Of a stretch of 35,134 bases of DNA, positions 1 through 9,400 are shown one piece after another. The notes under the pieces were generated by a model. The model was not told where the DNA came from. It saw nothing but the letters and a program-made list of their open reading frames with translations, and made no database searches. The stretch's first letter is position 1; each line of letters opens with the position of its first letter. Made by a program: the position numbers and the translations under genes. Source of the stretch: Pseudonocardiales bacterium (GTDB taxonomy: Bacteria; Actinomycetota; Actinomycetes; Mycobacteriales; QHCD01); contig QHCD01000032.1 of the NCBI GenBank assembly GCA_003244255.1, positions 1 to 35,134 on the forward strand. Direction: 5' to 3'.

Positions 1-654
1 TCTACGACGCTCGGGACAACCTCTGGGCAGGTCGCTCGGGGATGGTAGCAGGACCTGGCTGAATGATTGGTCGGCAGGTCGGAACTTTGCGACGCTGCTT
101 TCGCCGGTGCTCGCGATTGCAACGGTGCCGGTGCGCGACACGGCTAAGGCGTCGGCGGCGCCCTGATCTACCAAGCCGGGTGGCAGGTGATCTGCCGCCG
201 GTCGGTTTGGACGCCCGGCCGGAATGCTCCACGAGTCAGTGGCTCCCGTGCGTGGGTCCAGCCTGACCAACGCGTCGTTGACGGCTAGCCAGATGGCGCC
301 ATTCGGGCCCGCCGCCAGTGCGCCTCTAGCTCGAGCCGGCACAAAGGCCGCCCCCGCCACTGCCGGCCAAGCCGTGAGCCGGCCCGCAGTGACATGGAAG
401 ATCGTGTCTTCATCGGCACTTGCGTCCCAGAACCAGGCTCCAGCCCCGCTATGGTCCCCGACCAAATTGTTGATGGGGCCGTAACCCGCCGGAACGGTGA
501 CTTCCTCTTGCAGCGTCGCCTGTACCCGCGCGTACCCGTGCGGCGACGGCAGCGCATGCTCCCCCGGACCGGCGGCACCGCCGGTCGGGTCCCCGCACGC
601 CGCGCACAAGGTCAGCAGCGTTGAAGCCGCAGCCATCGCCGCCACACGCACCAT
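1..654 (-). CDS. Putative lipoprotein, beta-propeller-like, partial (C-terminus beyond left edge)
   Basis: An open frame of 218 codons runs from ATG at 654 to the window edge without a stop, so the C-terminus is missing. A purine-rich GAGAGGGGG stretch just upstream of the ATG serves as ribosome binding site. The N-terminus is a short hydrophobic signal ending in TLCAAC. Cys20 is the likely lipidation site, although the -3 residue (Cys) is not a classical lipobox residue. The rest shows spaced segments of the type GAWFWD, GPNGAIWLAV, LVRLDPRTG and TGTVAIAS, which resemble blades of NHL or Vgb (streptogramin lyase)-like propellers. That is a resemblance in pattern only, and no function can be assigned. 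It starts 39 nt after the stop of the secreted-protein gene upstream and is probably cotranscribed with it. Confidence 0.7.
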   Translation of the reverse strand, partial: MVRVAAMAAASTLLTLCAACGDPTGGAAGPGEHALPSPHGYARVQATLQEEVTVPAGYGPINNLVGDHSGAGAWFWDASADEDTIFHVTAGRLTAWPAVAGAAFVPARARGALAAGPNGAIWLAVNDALVRLDPRTGATDSWSIPAGRPNRPAADHLPPGLVDQGAADALAVSRTGTVAIASTGESSVAKFRPADQSFSQVLLPSPSDLPRGCPERRR

Positions 655-675
655 CGGGGCCCCCTCTCGGCCAAG

Positions 676-709
676 GTCATGTCAAAGGTTGGGTCATGTC
701 AAAGGTTGG
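676..709. repeat. Perfect 17-bp tandem duplication
   Basis: The unit GTCATGTCAAAGGTTGG occurs twice head to tail at 676-692 and 693-709. It spans the stop codon of the upstream secreted-protein gene (694-696) and lies about 20 nt before the lipoprotein start at 654. Read on the minus strand, each copy carries TTGACA (685-680 and 702-697), identical to a -35 hexamer, but I see no matching -10 at the right distance. Confidence 0.9.
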
Positions 710-1662
710 CGAACGCCGGCAGGCCACCCATCCTTGAAGCGACGCCCGTCAGGGTGGTGGCGATGCCGACGGGCCATTAGTTCGAAATGCGCCTCGTGCG
801 GTGCCGGGCACTGGCGTATACCAATATGGGTCGTTGCTGTACGACGTTGCACCGTAGTAATGCGGTGCGCGCCCCATACCTCAAAGGCGCTCGTCAGATT
901 CTCTACCTTCAGCAGACTCACATCTGAATAACCGCCCTGATACCCGGTCCCGAAATGCTGATAGGGGAACCCGTTAGTCAGCGATGGACACGCCTCCGAG
1001 ACACCGGACCCGATCTCCGCCGCTGCTAGGACGTGATTTGCCGGATAGTACAGTTCACCGCTATCGACAAACACATAGTGTCCGGATCTGTCAATGACAT
1101 ACGCCTCGAACTGAGGTTGGCCAGTGTAGCCTACTCCGCCGTCGTAAGATAGCGTAAAGTTGGGCGACGAATTCTGACGAATTTGGATGTTAGGAAAGTA
1201 CTCGTCAACGCAGTTTGCGACTCCGCCAGCGCCGATGCCCTCGAAGTAGATCTGCCATAATCCGGTGTAGTTCTTTGCGTAGGTGTAACACGGGCCGTAA
1301 TTGGCGCCGACCTCGCCCATGCCGACGCCCACCTGTATCCAGCACATCGAATTACCCGCACCACACGGGCCCTTCGGGTGCTCGTTCAGCTCTTCCATCC
1401 AGGCTAGAAGGTGCTCTTGGTAGAACTCATTGCCAGGGCTGCCGAGTAGCTGGGCTCCGCCGGGGTCCGTAATCGCGCCTCTGATGCCAGCCAGCTGATC
1501 GTAGGTTGACATTTGACCGGGCCTGTAGTTCCCGCCGATGGAACAGGCAGGGTTAGCGACGCTAACGCCCGGAGTGGCCACCACGACGCCCGCTGCGGCG
1601 ATCCCGATCGCCACCGCTCGCATCCGCGACACTGGCGCGGAGCACCCAGGCACGGCAGCCAC
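694..1662 (-). CDS. Secreted protein of unknown function, possibly frameshifted in the signal peptide
   Basis: I do not recognise the family. From GTG 1662 the frame gives 322 residues. Residues 14-36 form a signal peptide (MRAVAIGIAAAGVVVAT then VSVA), with likely cleavage before NPACS. The mature part is rich in Gly, Tyr and Asn with several Cys, as in an extracellular disulfide-bonded fold, and contains CWIQVGVGMGEVG, YTGLWQIYFEGIGAGG and GHYVFVDSGELYY. After about residue 260 it becomes basic and less ordered, so the natural C-terminus may be shorter. The start is doubtful: an excellent AGAGGAGG at 1690-1683 lies 7 nt before TTG at 1675, but that TTG is in another frame (MKRARGCRAWVLR...). 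A single-base indel near 1625-1655 would join this basic n-region to the hydrophobic core. Base composition looks less GC-rich than in neighbouring core genes. Confidence 0.65.
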   Translation of the reverse strand: MAAVPGCSAPVSRMRAVAIGIAAAGVVVATPGVSVANPACSIGGNYRPGQMSTYDQLAGIRGAITDPGGAQLLGSPGNEFYQEHLLAWMEELNEHPKGPCGAGNSMCWIQVGVGMGEVGANYGPCYTYAKNYTGLWQIYFEGIGAGGVANCVDEYFPNIQIRQNSSPNFTLSYDGGVGYTGQPQFEAYVIDRSGHYVFVDSGELYYPANHVLAAAEIGSGVSEACPSLTNGFPYQHFGTGYQGGYSDVSLLKVENLTSAFEVWGAHRITTVQRRTATTHIGIRQCPAPHEAHFELMARRHRHHPDGRRFKDGWPAGVRQPLT

Positions 1663-1709
1663 GGGCTCGCTTCAAAAGAGCGCCTCCTCTCGCCATACGG
1701 CACCATTCG

Positions 1710-1738
1710 AGTAGAGCACGTCGACCGCAGAGCGTCAA
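1710..1738 (-). promoter_or_regulatory. Probable sigma-70-type promoter of the secreted-protein gene
   Basis: On the minus strand TTGACG (1738-1733) is followed after 17 nt by TCTACT (1715-1710). Initiation near 1703 would give a short leader holding the AGAGGAGG ribosome binding site at 1690-1683. Its position between hisB and the gene, plus a good -35, supports the call. The -10 matches TATAAT at only four of six bases. Confidence 0.45.
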
Positions 1739-1785
1739 CGGTTGGGGGGCGGCCCGGCAGGTATGCGGATCGACCTGGGTATCGG

Positions 1786-2382
1786 TTAGAGCACCCCCTT
1801 GGTGCTCGATACGCCGTGGACGCGAGGGTCGAGCGCCACCGCGGCCCGAAGCGCGCGAGCCACCGCCTTGAACTGCGATTCGGCGATGTGGTGGGCATCG
1901 CGGCCGCTGATCACCCGTACGTGCAGCGCGATCCGCGCGGAGCTCGCGATCGACTCCCAAACGTGGCGCACCAGGGTGGCCGGGAAGTCACCGCCGATGA
2001 CCGCGCTGGCCATCACGGCCGGCTCGTCGTGCACGAGGTACGGGCGCCCGGACACGTCGACCGCTACCTGGGTCAGCGCCTCGTCCAGCGGCACCAGCGC
2101 ATCGCCGAACCGCGTGATCCCGCTGCGGTCACCCAGCGCCTCGGACAGCGCCTGGCCCAATGCGATCGCGGTGTCCTCGACCGTGTGGTGCGCGTCGATG
2201 TGCAGGTCACCTTCGGTGTGGGCCACCAGGTGGAAGCCGCCGTGCTTCGCGAGCTGGGCGAGCATGTGGTCGTAGAACCCGACGCCGGTGCGAACGTCGG
2301 CCAGACCGTCACCGTCGAGGTCGATCGCGACCTTGACGCTCGACTCCGCGGTCGTGCGCTCGATGCGTCCGGTCCGGCTCAT
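1786..2382 (-). CDS. hisB: Imidazoleglycerol-phosphate dehydratase
   Basis: HisB converts imidazole glycerol phosphate to imidazole acetol phosphate in cytosolic histidine synthesis. The 198-residue length is that of the monofunctional enzyme. The metal-binding repeats are visible as [14 protein letters not shown] and [17 protein letters not shown], with the second set near HVWESIA and [12 protein letters not shown]. The ATG at 2382 opens with [14 protein letters not shown], the usual HisB N-terminus. It is the third gene after hisD and hisC. The hisC frame runs 74 nt into it, so coupling by ribosome termination and restart is likely. hisH, hisA and hisF do not follow; the next genes encode unrelated exported proteins. 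Confidence 0.97.
   Translation of the reverse strand: MSRTGRIERTTAESSVKVAIDLDGDGLADVRTGVGFYDHMLAQLAKHGGFHLVAHTEGDLHIDAHHTVEDTAIALGQALSEALGDRSGITRFGDALVPLDEALTQVAVDVSGRPYLVHDEPAVMASAVIGGDFPATLVRHVWESIASSARIALHVRVISGRDAHHIAESQFKAVARALRAAVALDPRVHGVSSTKGVL
1789..1807 (-). terminator. Weak hairpin at the end of hisB
   Basis: GAGCACC (1789-1795) pairs perfectly with GGTGCTC (1801-1807) around a 5-nt loop, ending next to the hisB TAA (1786-1788). No T-run follows on the minus strand. It could be a weak terminator closing the hisDCB unit, or a coincidence within the last codons. Confidence 0.3.
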
Positions 2383-3547
2383 TCCCGGATTCTAGGCGGT
2401 GGCCCGGGCTACCACCGTGGTGCTCTCGACCGGCGTTAGGCAGTACGGCGTCGACGGCGGCAAGGAAGCTGTCCACCTCCGGCGCGGTTCCGGCGCTGAC
2501 CCGTAACCAGCCGGGTACGCCGACGTCACGCACGAGGACGCCGTGCTCGAGCAGGCCCGACCACACCGCCGCCGCGTCGGGGAACTCGCCGAACAACGCG
2601 AAGTTGCCGTCGGAGTCGGCGACCTCGAGCCCGCGTCGGCGCAACTGGGAGACGATGCGATCGCGCTGCACCTTGACCGCCTCGACCGTACGCAGCAGCG
2701 CATCGGCCTGACCGAGGGCCGCGCGTGCGCCGGCCTGGGTCAGCGCCGAAAGGTGGTAGGGGAGCCGAACCAGTTGCATCGCCTCGACGACGGCGGCATC
2801 CGCGGCAAGGTAGCCCAGGCGCAGCCCGGCCATGCCGAATGCCTTGGACATGGTGCGCGTGACCACCAGGCGCGGGCGCCCGGCGAGCAGGGTGAGCGCG
2901 CTCGGGACGCCGACCCGCGCGAACTCGGCGTATGCCTCGTCGACGATCACCATGCCGGGCGCTTCGTCGGCCACTGCCGCGATGATGTCGAGCGACAGCG
3001 CCGTGCCGGTGGGGTTGTTCGGCGAGCAGAGGAACACCACGTCGGGCCGATGCTCGCGCACGGCCCGGACCGCGCGGTCCAGCGACACCCCGAAATCCGT
3101 GTCGCGCAGGCCGTCGCGCCACGTCGTGGCAGTCCCCGCGGCGATGATCGGGTGCATCGAGTACGACGGCGTGAAGCCGAGCGCGCTGCGGCCGGCACCG
3201 CCGAAGGCTTGCAGCAGCTGCTGCAGGATCTCGTTCGACCCGTTCGCGGCCCACACCCGCTCGGCGCCGAAACAGACGCCGGACTGGCGGTGGAGATAGC
3301 GGGCGAGATCGGTGCGCAGTGCCGTGGCGTCGCGGTCGGGGTACCGGTGCAGCTCCGGCGCCACCTCGCGGGCGGCGTCGACGATCGCCTCCGTCACCTG
3401 CGCCGGCAGCGGGAAGGCGTTCTCGTTGGTGTTCAACCGCACCGCTACGTCGAGCTGCGGTGCGCCGTAGGGGTGCCTCCCGCGCAGGTCGTCGCGCAGC
3501 GGCAGGTCCTCCAGCGATGTGTGCTGCGACGCCGGTTCGGCTCTCAC
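2309..3547 (-). CDS. hisC: Histidinol-phosphate aminotransferase
   Basis: A fold-type I PLP aminotransferase that transfers an amino group from glutamate to imidazole acetol phosphate. Visible hallmarks are [11 protein letters not shown] near the N-terminus, [32 protein letters not shown], the PLP-lysine motif [17 protein letters not shown] and the C-terminal LRVSAGT. The start is GTG 3547, overlapping the hisD stop as GTGA. Oddly, after the normal family end ([11 protein letters not shown]) the frame continues for about 40 hydrophilic residues inside hisB. A late frameshift is possible because another frame stops at TAG 2392-2394, just before the hisB ATG. Confidence 0.96.
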   Translation of the reverse strand: MRAEPASQHTSLEDLPLRDDLRGRHPYGAPQLDVAVRLNTNENAFPLPAQVTEAIVDAAREVAPELHRYPDRDATALRTDLARYLHRQSGVCFGAERVWAANGSNEILQQLLQAFGGAGRSALGFTPSYSMHPIIAAGTATTWRDGLRDTDFGVSLDRAVRAVREHRPDVVFLCSPNNPTGTALSLDIIAAVADEAPGMVIVDEAYAEFARVGVPSALTLLAGRPRLVVTRTMSKAFGMAGLRLGYLAADAAVVEAMQLVRLPYHLSALTQAGARAALGQADALLRTVEAVKVQRDRIVSQLRRRGLEVADSDGNFALFGEFPDAAAVWSGLLEHGVLVRDVGVPGWLRVSAGTAPEVDSFLAAVDAVLPNAGREHHGGSPGHRLESGNEPDRTHRAHDRGVERQGRDRPRR

Positions 3548-4836
3548 GGCGCGAGCCGGGCGCGCACCGCCCCGCCGTGCGCGGGCAGGTCTTCGGCGTC
3601 CGCAAGGGCGATGACGGCGTCGGCGACGGCGGCCAGCGCGGCGGCGTCGTAACGCACGACGTGGATGCCACGCAGGAAGGACTGCACCGAGAGCCCGCCG
3701 GTGTGGCGTGCGGTCCCGCCGGTGGGCAGCACGTGGTTCGAGCCCGCGCAGTAGTCGCCGAGCGACACCGGCGCATGCGGCCCGACGAAGACGCAGCCGG
3801 CCGACGTCACCCGTGCCGCGATGTCCTCGGGATCACGGGTGATGACCTCGAGGTGCTCGGCGGCGTAGGCGTTCGCCACCTCGACGCCGTGCACGAGATC
3901 GCGCACGAGCGCCACGCCTGACTGCGGGGCCGTTAGCGCAATTGCAATGCGCTCGGCGTGCTTTGCCTGCGGCACAAGGCTTTCCAGCGCCGCGTCCACG
4001 GCATCGGCGAGGTCGGAGCTGTCGGTGACGAGCAGTGCGGCGGCCGCGGGGTCGTGCTCGGCCTGGCTGATCAGATCGGCCGCGACGTAACCGGGATCCG
4101 CGGAGTCGTCGGCGAGCACCGCGATCTCGGTGGTGCCGGCCTCGGCGTCGATGCCGACCGTTCCGCGCAGCAGGCGTTTGGCTGCGACGACGTAGACATT
4201 GCCGGGACCGGTCACGAGATCGACCGCCGGACAGTCGGACACGCCGTAGCTGAACATCGCGATCGCCTGCGCGCCGCCGACGGCATAGACCTCGTGCACG
4301 CCGAGAAGCGCACACGCCCCGAGGATGGCGGGGTGCGGCAGGCCGCCGTGCTCGCGCTGCGGAGGGGACGCGACCGCGATAGAGCCGACGCCGGCAACCC
4401 GCGCCGGCACGACGTTCATCAGGACGCTCGACACCAGCGGGGCGAGGCCGCCGGGAACGTAGAGGCCGACCCGCGCCACCGGCACGAACCGTTCGGTCAC
4501 CGTGCCGCCGGGGGCCACCTGGACCGTGACGTCGTGGCGGCGCTGCGCCTCGTGCACGGCTCGGACGCGCTCGATCGAAGTCGTCACCGCCGCTCGCACG
4601 TCTGGATCGAGCGCCGCGAGTGCGTCGGTCAGTGCCCGGGCGGGCACTCGCAGCGCGGGTGGGCGGACGCCGTCGTAACGCTCGCAGAACTCGAGAACCG
4701 CCTCGCTGCCGCGCTGGCGCACCGCCGCGAGGATAGGGGCGACGGTGGCCGCGGCGGCATCGACGTCGAACACGGCTCGCGGCAGCAGCGCGCGGACATC
4801 GCCGCGAGCCTCGCGCAGGTCGGTACGGCGGAGCAC
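3544..4836 (-). CDS. hisD: Histidinol dehydrogenase
   Basis: HisD carries out the last two steps of histidine synthesis, oxidising L-histidinol to histidine with two NAD+ and a zinc ion. The 430 residues fit the family. The signature region [25 protein letters not shown] is present (given here as [12 protein letters not shown] then [14 protein letters not shown]), followed by SQAEHDP and [11 protein letters not shown]. The start is GTG 4836, preceded by GGGAGGA at a 7-nt spacing. It is the first gene of the hisDCB unit and diverges from the plus-strand LON-domain gene across a 118-bp gap that must hold both promoters. Confidence 0.97.
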   Translation of the reverse strand: MLRRTDLREARGDVRALLPRAVFDVDAAAATVAPILAAVRQRGSEAVLEFCERYDGVRPPALRVPARALTDALAALDPDVRAAVTTSIERVRAVHEAQRRHDVTVQVAPGGTVTERFVPVARVGLYVPGGLAPLVSSVLMNVVPARVAGVGSIAVASPPQREHGGLPHPAILGACALLGVHEVYAVGGAQAIAMFSYGVSDCPAVDLVTGPGNVYVVAAKRLLRGTVGIDAEAGTTEIAVLADDSADPGYVAADLISQAEHDPAAAALLVTDSSDLADAVDAALESLVPQAKHAERIAIALTAPQSGVALVRDLVHGVEVANAYAAEHLEVITRDPEDIAARVTSAGCVFVGPHAPVSLGDYCAGSNHVLPTGGTARHTGGLSVQSFLRGIHVVRYDAAALAAVADAVIALADAEDLPAHGGAVRARLAP

Positions 4837-4942
4837 GGCGGGATCCTCCCGGCGACGGACGTTTCGCTCCAGGGTATCGGCCGGTTCCGTTCACGCTGGG
4901 CGAACGCGCTCGCGACCGGCGCCGGCAGGCGGTGCCAGTCAC

Positions 4943-4948
4943 TACGCT
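4943..4948 (+). promoter_or_regulatory. -10 element for a leaderless transcript
   Basis: TACGCT fits the actinobacterial TAnnnT -10 pattern. It lies exactly 6 nt before the GTG at 4955, and no Shine-Dalgarno sequence is present, so transcription would start on the G of the start codon. This is the usual layout of leaderless actinobacterial genes. No convincing -35 is visible. Confidence 0.5.
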
Positions 4949-4954
4949 TGACCC

Positions 4955-5635
4955 GTGCCCGAGGCCCTCCCGCTGTTCCCGCTGGGATCCGTGCTCTTCC
5001 CCGGCGTGCTGCTGCCTCTGCACGTCTTCGAGGAGCGGTACCGGATGCTGGTGCGGACGCTGCTCGACGGGCCAGAGGACGAACCCCGGCGGTTCGGCGT
5101 CGTCGCCATCCGGCAGGGTCACGACGCCAGCGCCGACGCGATCGGGGCGCTGCATCCGGTGGGGTGCGCGGCGGAGTTGCGCCGAGTCGACCATCGCAGC
5201 GACGGCACCTACGACCTGGTGACGGTCGGCGTGCGACGGTTCCGGCTCCGGCAGGTGGACACCGAGCAGGCGCCGTATCTCATCGGCGACGTCGACTGGC
5301 TCCCGGCCGAGCTGCCGGCCGGACCGGAGGCGACCGTGCTCGCGGCGCGGGTGCGTGAGTTGTTCGAGGGCTACCTCGCCGCGATCGCTGCCACCGGTGG
5401 CGCGGAGGTCACGCCCTATGAGCTCCCAGAGGAGCCCTCGGTGCTCTCCTACCTGGTCGCCTCGGCGACCCTGCTCACCCTGGAGGACCGGCAGTCGTTG
5501 CTCGAACTCGACGACACCGCCGCTCGGTTGCGCGCCGAGGTCGCGCTGCTGGCGCGGGAGACCGTGCTCGTGCGCGAACTGCACGCGGTCCCGACGTCGC
5601 TCGCCGAACTCGAGGCACGCGTCGACACCGGCTGA
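4955..5635 (+). CDS. LON peptidase substrate-binding domain protein
   Basis: The 226-residue protein consists of the LON N-terminal (substrate-binding) domain alone, without the AAA+ and protease parts of Lon. The start LPLFPLGSVLFPGVLLPLHVF is typical, followed by FEERYRMLVR and a body of beta strands, with a helical C-terminus (SLLELDDTAARLRAEVALL). Single-domain proteins of this kind are widespread in actinomycetes, and their partner is unknown. It is the only plus-strand gene in the window, diverging from hisD and converging on the DUF2567-like gene. The GTG start at 4955 has no ribosome binding site but follows a -10 box at leaderless spacing. Confidence 0.93.
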   Translation: MPEALPLFPLGSVLFPGVLLPLHVFEERYRMLVRTLLDGPEDEPRRFGVVAIRQGHDASADAIGALHPVGCAAELRRVDHRSDGTYDLVTVGVRRFRLRQVDTEQAPYLIGDVDWLPAELPAGPEATVLAARVRELFEGYLAAIAATGGAEVTPYELPEEPSVLSYLVASATLLTLEDRQSLLELDDTAARLRAEVALLARETVLVRELHAVPTSLAELEARVDTG

Positions 5636-5655
5636 CGCCCACCCGGTCGTGGGCG
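5636..5655. terminator. Bidirectional hairpin between convergent genes
   Basis: CGCCCAC (5636-5642) and GTGGGCG (5649-5655) form a perfect 7-bp GC stem with a 6-nt loop. The hairpin begins right after the LON-gene TGA (5633-5635) and lies 7 nt from the stop of the convergent gene (5662). No T-run is visible, as is common for actinobacterial terminators. Confidence 0.5.
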
Positions 5656-5661
5656 GCCGGC

Positions 5662-6348
5662 TCAGGCCGGTGCGTCCGGCGCGTGCGCTGCGCTGTGCCT
5701 GGGCGGCGGGCGGCCGCGGGACAGGTCGGGGTGGCGCGCGAAGCTGATGCAGATCGCGTAGACGACGACGGCGCCGATCGGCTGGAACAGCAGCACCACC
5801 TTGGCGCGGATGGACAGCCGCTGGTCGAGAATCGCGCCGACGTGATGCAGGATCGCGTTCGCCTGCCCGTGCGTCGGGAACCGGCCGAGAAAGTCCCCGA
5901 ATCGCCAGGCGACCACGGAGCCGGCCAGCGACCCGACGGCGATCGCGAGCAGCATCAGCGGCCCGCGAGAGCGCGCGAAGACCCGAAACCCGACCAGCGC
6001 GGTGACCACGCCGACGACGGTGCCGCAGACCGCGAACCAGCCGTCGGCGGCGAACAGCTTCTCCGACTCGACGCTCAGCTCGTAGGCGAGCCCGGGCTTG
6101 GTGACCCGATAGGCGAGCCGCGGGCTGAGCTGCTCCCACACCCAGGCGACACCGAGCCCGATCACGGCCAGCGCCGCGATCACCGCCACCCCGTCGGCGA
6201 ACTCGTGGGCCCGTGGCCGGGCGCCACGCCAGGTGACCGTCGCCCAGGTGACCGGCGCGATCGGCCGCCACCGGTCCGGCGCCGCACCGAGGTCGCCCGG
6301 CGCGTCGGCGACGACAGCGTTCGGCTCTAGGTCGTCCACCTCGTCCAC
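5662..6348 (-). CDS. DUF2567-like four-helix membrane protein
   Basis: An integral membrane protein of 228 residues with four hydrophobic stretches at roughly 54-72, 105-123, 129-147 and 184-203, and hydrophilic, Pro-rich ends. The long loop after the first helix (SPRLAYRVTKPGLAYELSVESEKLFAADGWFAV) is the kind of extracytoplasmic segment seen in DUF2567 proteins of actinomycetes; it is quoted here only as the region 75-107. Function is unknown. GTG 6348 gives the longest frame but no clear ribosome binding site precedes it, and GTG 6339 is an alternative. It follows dnaE by 48 nt. Confidence 0.78.
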   Translation of the reverse strand: MDEVDDLEPNAVVADAPGDLGAAPDRWRPIAPVTWATVTWRGARPRAHEFADGVAVIAALAVIGLGVAWVWEQLSPRLAYRVTKPGLAYELSVESEKLFAADGWFAVCGTVVGVVTALVGFRVFARSRGPLMLLAIAVGSLAGSVVAWRFGDFLGRFPTHGQANAILHHVGAILDQRLSIRAKVVLLFQPIGAVVVYAICISFARHPDLSRGRPPPRHSAAHAPDAPA

Positions 6349-6379
6349 GTCGTCCAGTGTCTCAGGCGAGGGCGCCCGG

Positions 6380-6401
6380 CCGGCCTCAGACCGGCCTCAG
6401 A
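6380..6401. repeat. 11-bp tandem duplication at the end of dnaE
   Basis: CCGGCCTCAGA is repeated perfectly at 6380-6390 and 6391-6401. It covers the dnaE stop codon (6397-6399) and lies about 30 nt before the start of the DUF2567-like gene. Confidence 0.85.
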
Positions 6402-9400
6402 CCGCGGCACCGCCGCCGGCCGTCGCGACGCACCCCGGACCGAGCAGCGCCTTCAGGTCGCCCATCAGCGCCGACGTCGGCGCCACCCGCAGGCGGTCGT
6501 CGAGGCGCAGCAGGGTGCGCCGGGGACCGTTCTGCAGCGCCAGCCGAACCTCGGTGGCGCCGGGATGCGTGCCCAACACCTCCTTCAGTCGGGCGATGAG
6601 CGGCTGGGTGCACCGGTTCGTCGACAGCGAGATCACCACCGGACCGCGGTCCCGCGCGGACACGTCCGGGATGCTCACCTCGACGGCGATCAGCTTCAGC
6701 GCGTCGTCGCGCCGGTCGACCTTGCCGCGGATCGCCACGATCGAGTCGGTCGCAACCTGGATGCCGACGCTGGCGTAGGTCTTCGGAAAGAACAGCACCT
6801 CGATGGACCCGCCGAGGTCTTCGAGCACCGCCTGGGCCCACGGTTCCCCGCCGCGGGTGATCCGCGGCGTGACCGAGGACAGGATGCCCGCGACCGTGAC
6901 GTGCGAGCGCTCGAGGTCTGAGCCGAAGCCGGTGCCGGCCGGGCCACCGCTGGCGACCAGATCGCCGATCGAGCAGTCGGCGGCACCGGCGAGCACGTGC
7001 TCGAGTCCGAGCAGCGGGTGGTCGGAGACGTAGAGGCCCAGCATGTCCTTCTCGTAGGCGAGCAGGTCGGCCTTGCTCCACTCCCCGGTCGGCACCGTGA
7101 GGTCGAACGAGCCGCCCCCCGCGCCGCCGAGCTCGTTGCCGAACAGGTCGTACTGGCCGACCGCCTCGTTCCGCTTGGTGTCCAGGCACGCGTCGATGGC
7201 TTCCATGTGCACCGACGCGAGCCCGCGCCGGGAGTGCCCGAGCGAGTCGAACGCACCGGCCTTGACCAGCGACTCGACCACCTTCTTGTTGCACACGGTC
7301 GCCTCGACCTTGCGCAGGAAGTCCGCGAAGTCGACGAACTTCCCCTTCGACTCGCGCGTGGTGACCACCGACGCGACGACGTTGGCGCCGACGTTGCGGA
7401 CCGCGGACAGGCCGAACCGGATGTCGGCGCCGCGGGGGGCGAAGTCCGACTCGGAGGAGTTGACGTCGGGCGGCAGCACCGTGACGCCCATCCGCCGGCA
7501 CTCGCCGAGGTAGACCGCGCTGCGTTCCTTGTCGTCCTTGACGCTGGTGAGCAGGGCGGCCATGAACTCGGCCGGGTGGTTGGCCTTCAGGTGGGCCGTC
7601 CAGTAGCAGACGAGGGCGTAGCCGGCCGTGTGCGACTTGTTGAACCCGTAGTCACAGAAGGGAAGCAGGGTGTCCCAGAGGGTCTGGTAGGCGCCCCGGG
7701 AGTAGCCGCGCTCGCGCATGCCCTCCCACAGCCGCTCGGCGTGGATCTCCAGCTCCTTGCGCTTCTTCTTGCCCATCGCGCGGCGCAGCAGGTCGGCCTG
7801 CCCCAGGGTGTAGCCGGCGACCTTGCGGGCGATCGCCTGCACCTGCTCCTGGTAGACGATCAGCCCGTAGGTCTCGTCCAGGATCTCCGCGAGCGGCTCG
7901 GCCAGCTCGGCGTGCAGCGGCGTGAGCGGCTTGCGGTTGTTCTTGCGGTCGGCGTACTCGATGTGCGCCTTCGCGGCGAGCGGCCCCGGCCGGTACAGCG
8001 CGTTGACGGCGGCGATGTCCTCGAATGTGTCGGGGGCCATCTGCCGGAGCAGGGCTCGGATCGGCCCGCCGTCGAGCTGGAAGACGCCGAGGGTGTCGCC
8101 GCGGGCGAGCAGCTTATACGTCGCGACGTCGTCGAGGGCGAGGGTGGAGAGGTCGACGTCGACACCGCGGTTGGCCCGGACACCTCGGATGCAGTCGTCG
8201 ATGACGGTGAGGTTGCGCAGGCCGAGAAAGTCCATCTTCAGCAGGCCGAGCGACTCGCACGGGCCGGCGTCGAACTGCGTGATGATCGCGCCGTCCGCCT
8301 CGCGCCGCTGGATCGGGATGACGTCCATCAACGGCTCGGCCGAGAGGATCACTCCCGCAGCGTGCACGCCCCACTGCCGTTTGAGGCCCTCGAGCCCGCG
8401 CGCGGTGTCGAGGATCTGGGTGACCTGCGGGTCCGCGGCGTACAGCGAGCGGATCTCGCCGGCCTCGCCGTAGCGCGCGTGGCCGGTGTCGAAGATGCTG
8501 GCGAGCGCGATGTCCTTGCCCATGATCGGCCTGGGCATCGCCTTGGTGATGCGGTCCGCGATGGCATAGCCGGGCTGTCCGAAGAGCACCCGGCTGGCGT
8601 CCTTGATCGCCTGCTTGGCCTTGATCGTGCCGTAGGTGATGATCTGGGACACCCGGTCGTCGCCGTAGCGCTCGGTGGCGTAGCGGATCATGTCGCCGCG
8701 ACGGCGCTCGTCGAAGTCCAGGTCGATGTCCGGCGGCGAAACCCGCTCGGGGTTCAGGAACCGCTCGAAGTACAGCTTGTGCTCGATCGGGTCCAGCTCG
8801 GTGATGCCGAGGGCGTAGGACACCAGCGAGCCGGTGGCCGAGCCGCGGCCGGGGCCGACCCGGATGCCGTTCTCGCGGGCATGCCGGATCAGGTCGGCGA
8901 CGACGAGGAAGTAGCCGGGGAAGCCCATCTGGCCGATCATCGCGAGCTCGTAGCTGGCCCGCTCGCTGCGATCGGCCGGAACGCCCCCGGGGTACCGGCG
9001 GGCCAGTCCGAGCTGGGTCTGCGACTCCAGCCAGGTCTGCTCGGTGTGCCCGTCGGGAACGCCGAAGCGGGGCATCAGGTTGCGAGGGGCGAAGACCTCG
9101 GCGTAGGAGCCGATCCGCTCGGCGACGAGCAGGGTGTTGTCGCATGCCTCGGGCAGCTCGCGGAAGGTGGTCCGCATCTGCTGCGGCGCCTTGACGTAGT
9201 AGTCCTCGCCGTCGAATCGGAGCCGGCCGGGGTCGGCCAGGGTCTTGCCGGTCTGCACACACAGCAGGACCTCGTGGGCACGCGCATCTGCGGCGTGGGT
9301 GTAGTGCAGGTCGTTGGTGGCCAGCAGCGGCAGGGAGAGGTCGCGGCCGAGGCGCAGCAGGTCTTGGCGGACGCGCTGTTCCACCGGCAGGCCGTGATCC

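Noticed and set aside
2526..3776. 416-codon minus-strand frame overlapping hisC
   Set aside because: Arg/Ala-rich shadow; hisC in the other frame has all family motifs.
3833..6271. Very long minus-strand open frame (812 codons) across hisD, the LON gene and the DUF2567-like gene
   Set aside because: It is Arg-rich low-complexity translation that overlaps three recognised genes in other frames, as expected from GC-rich codon bias.
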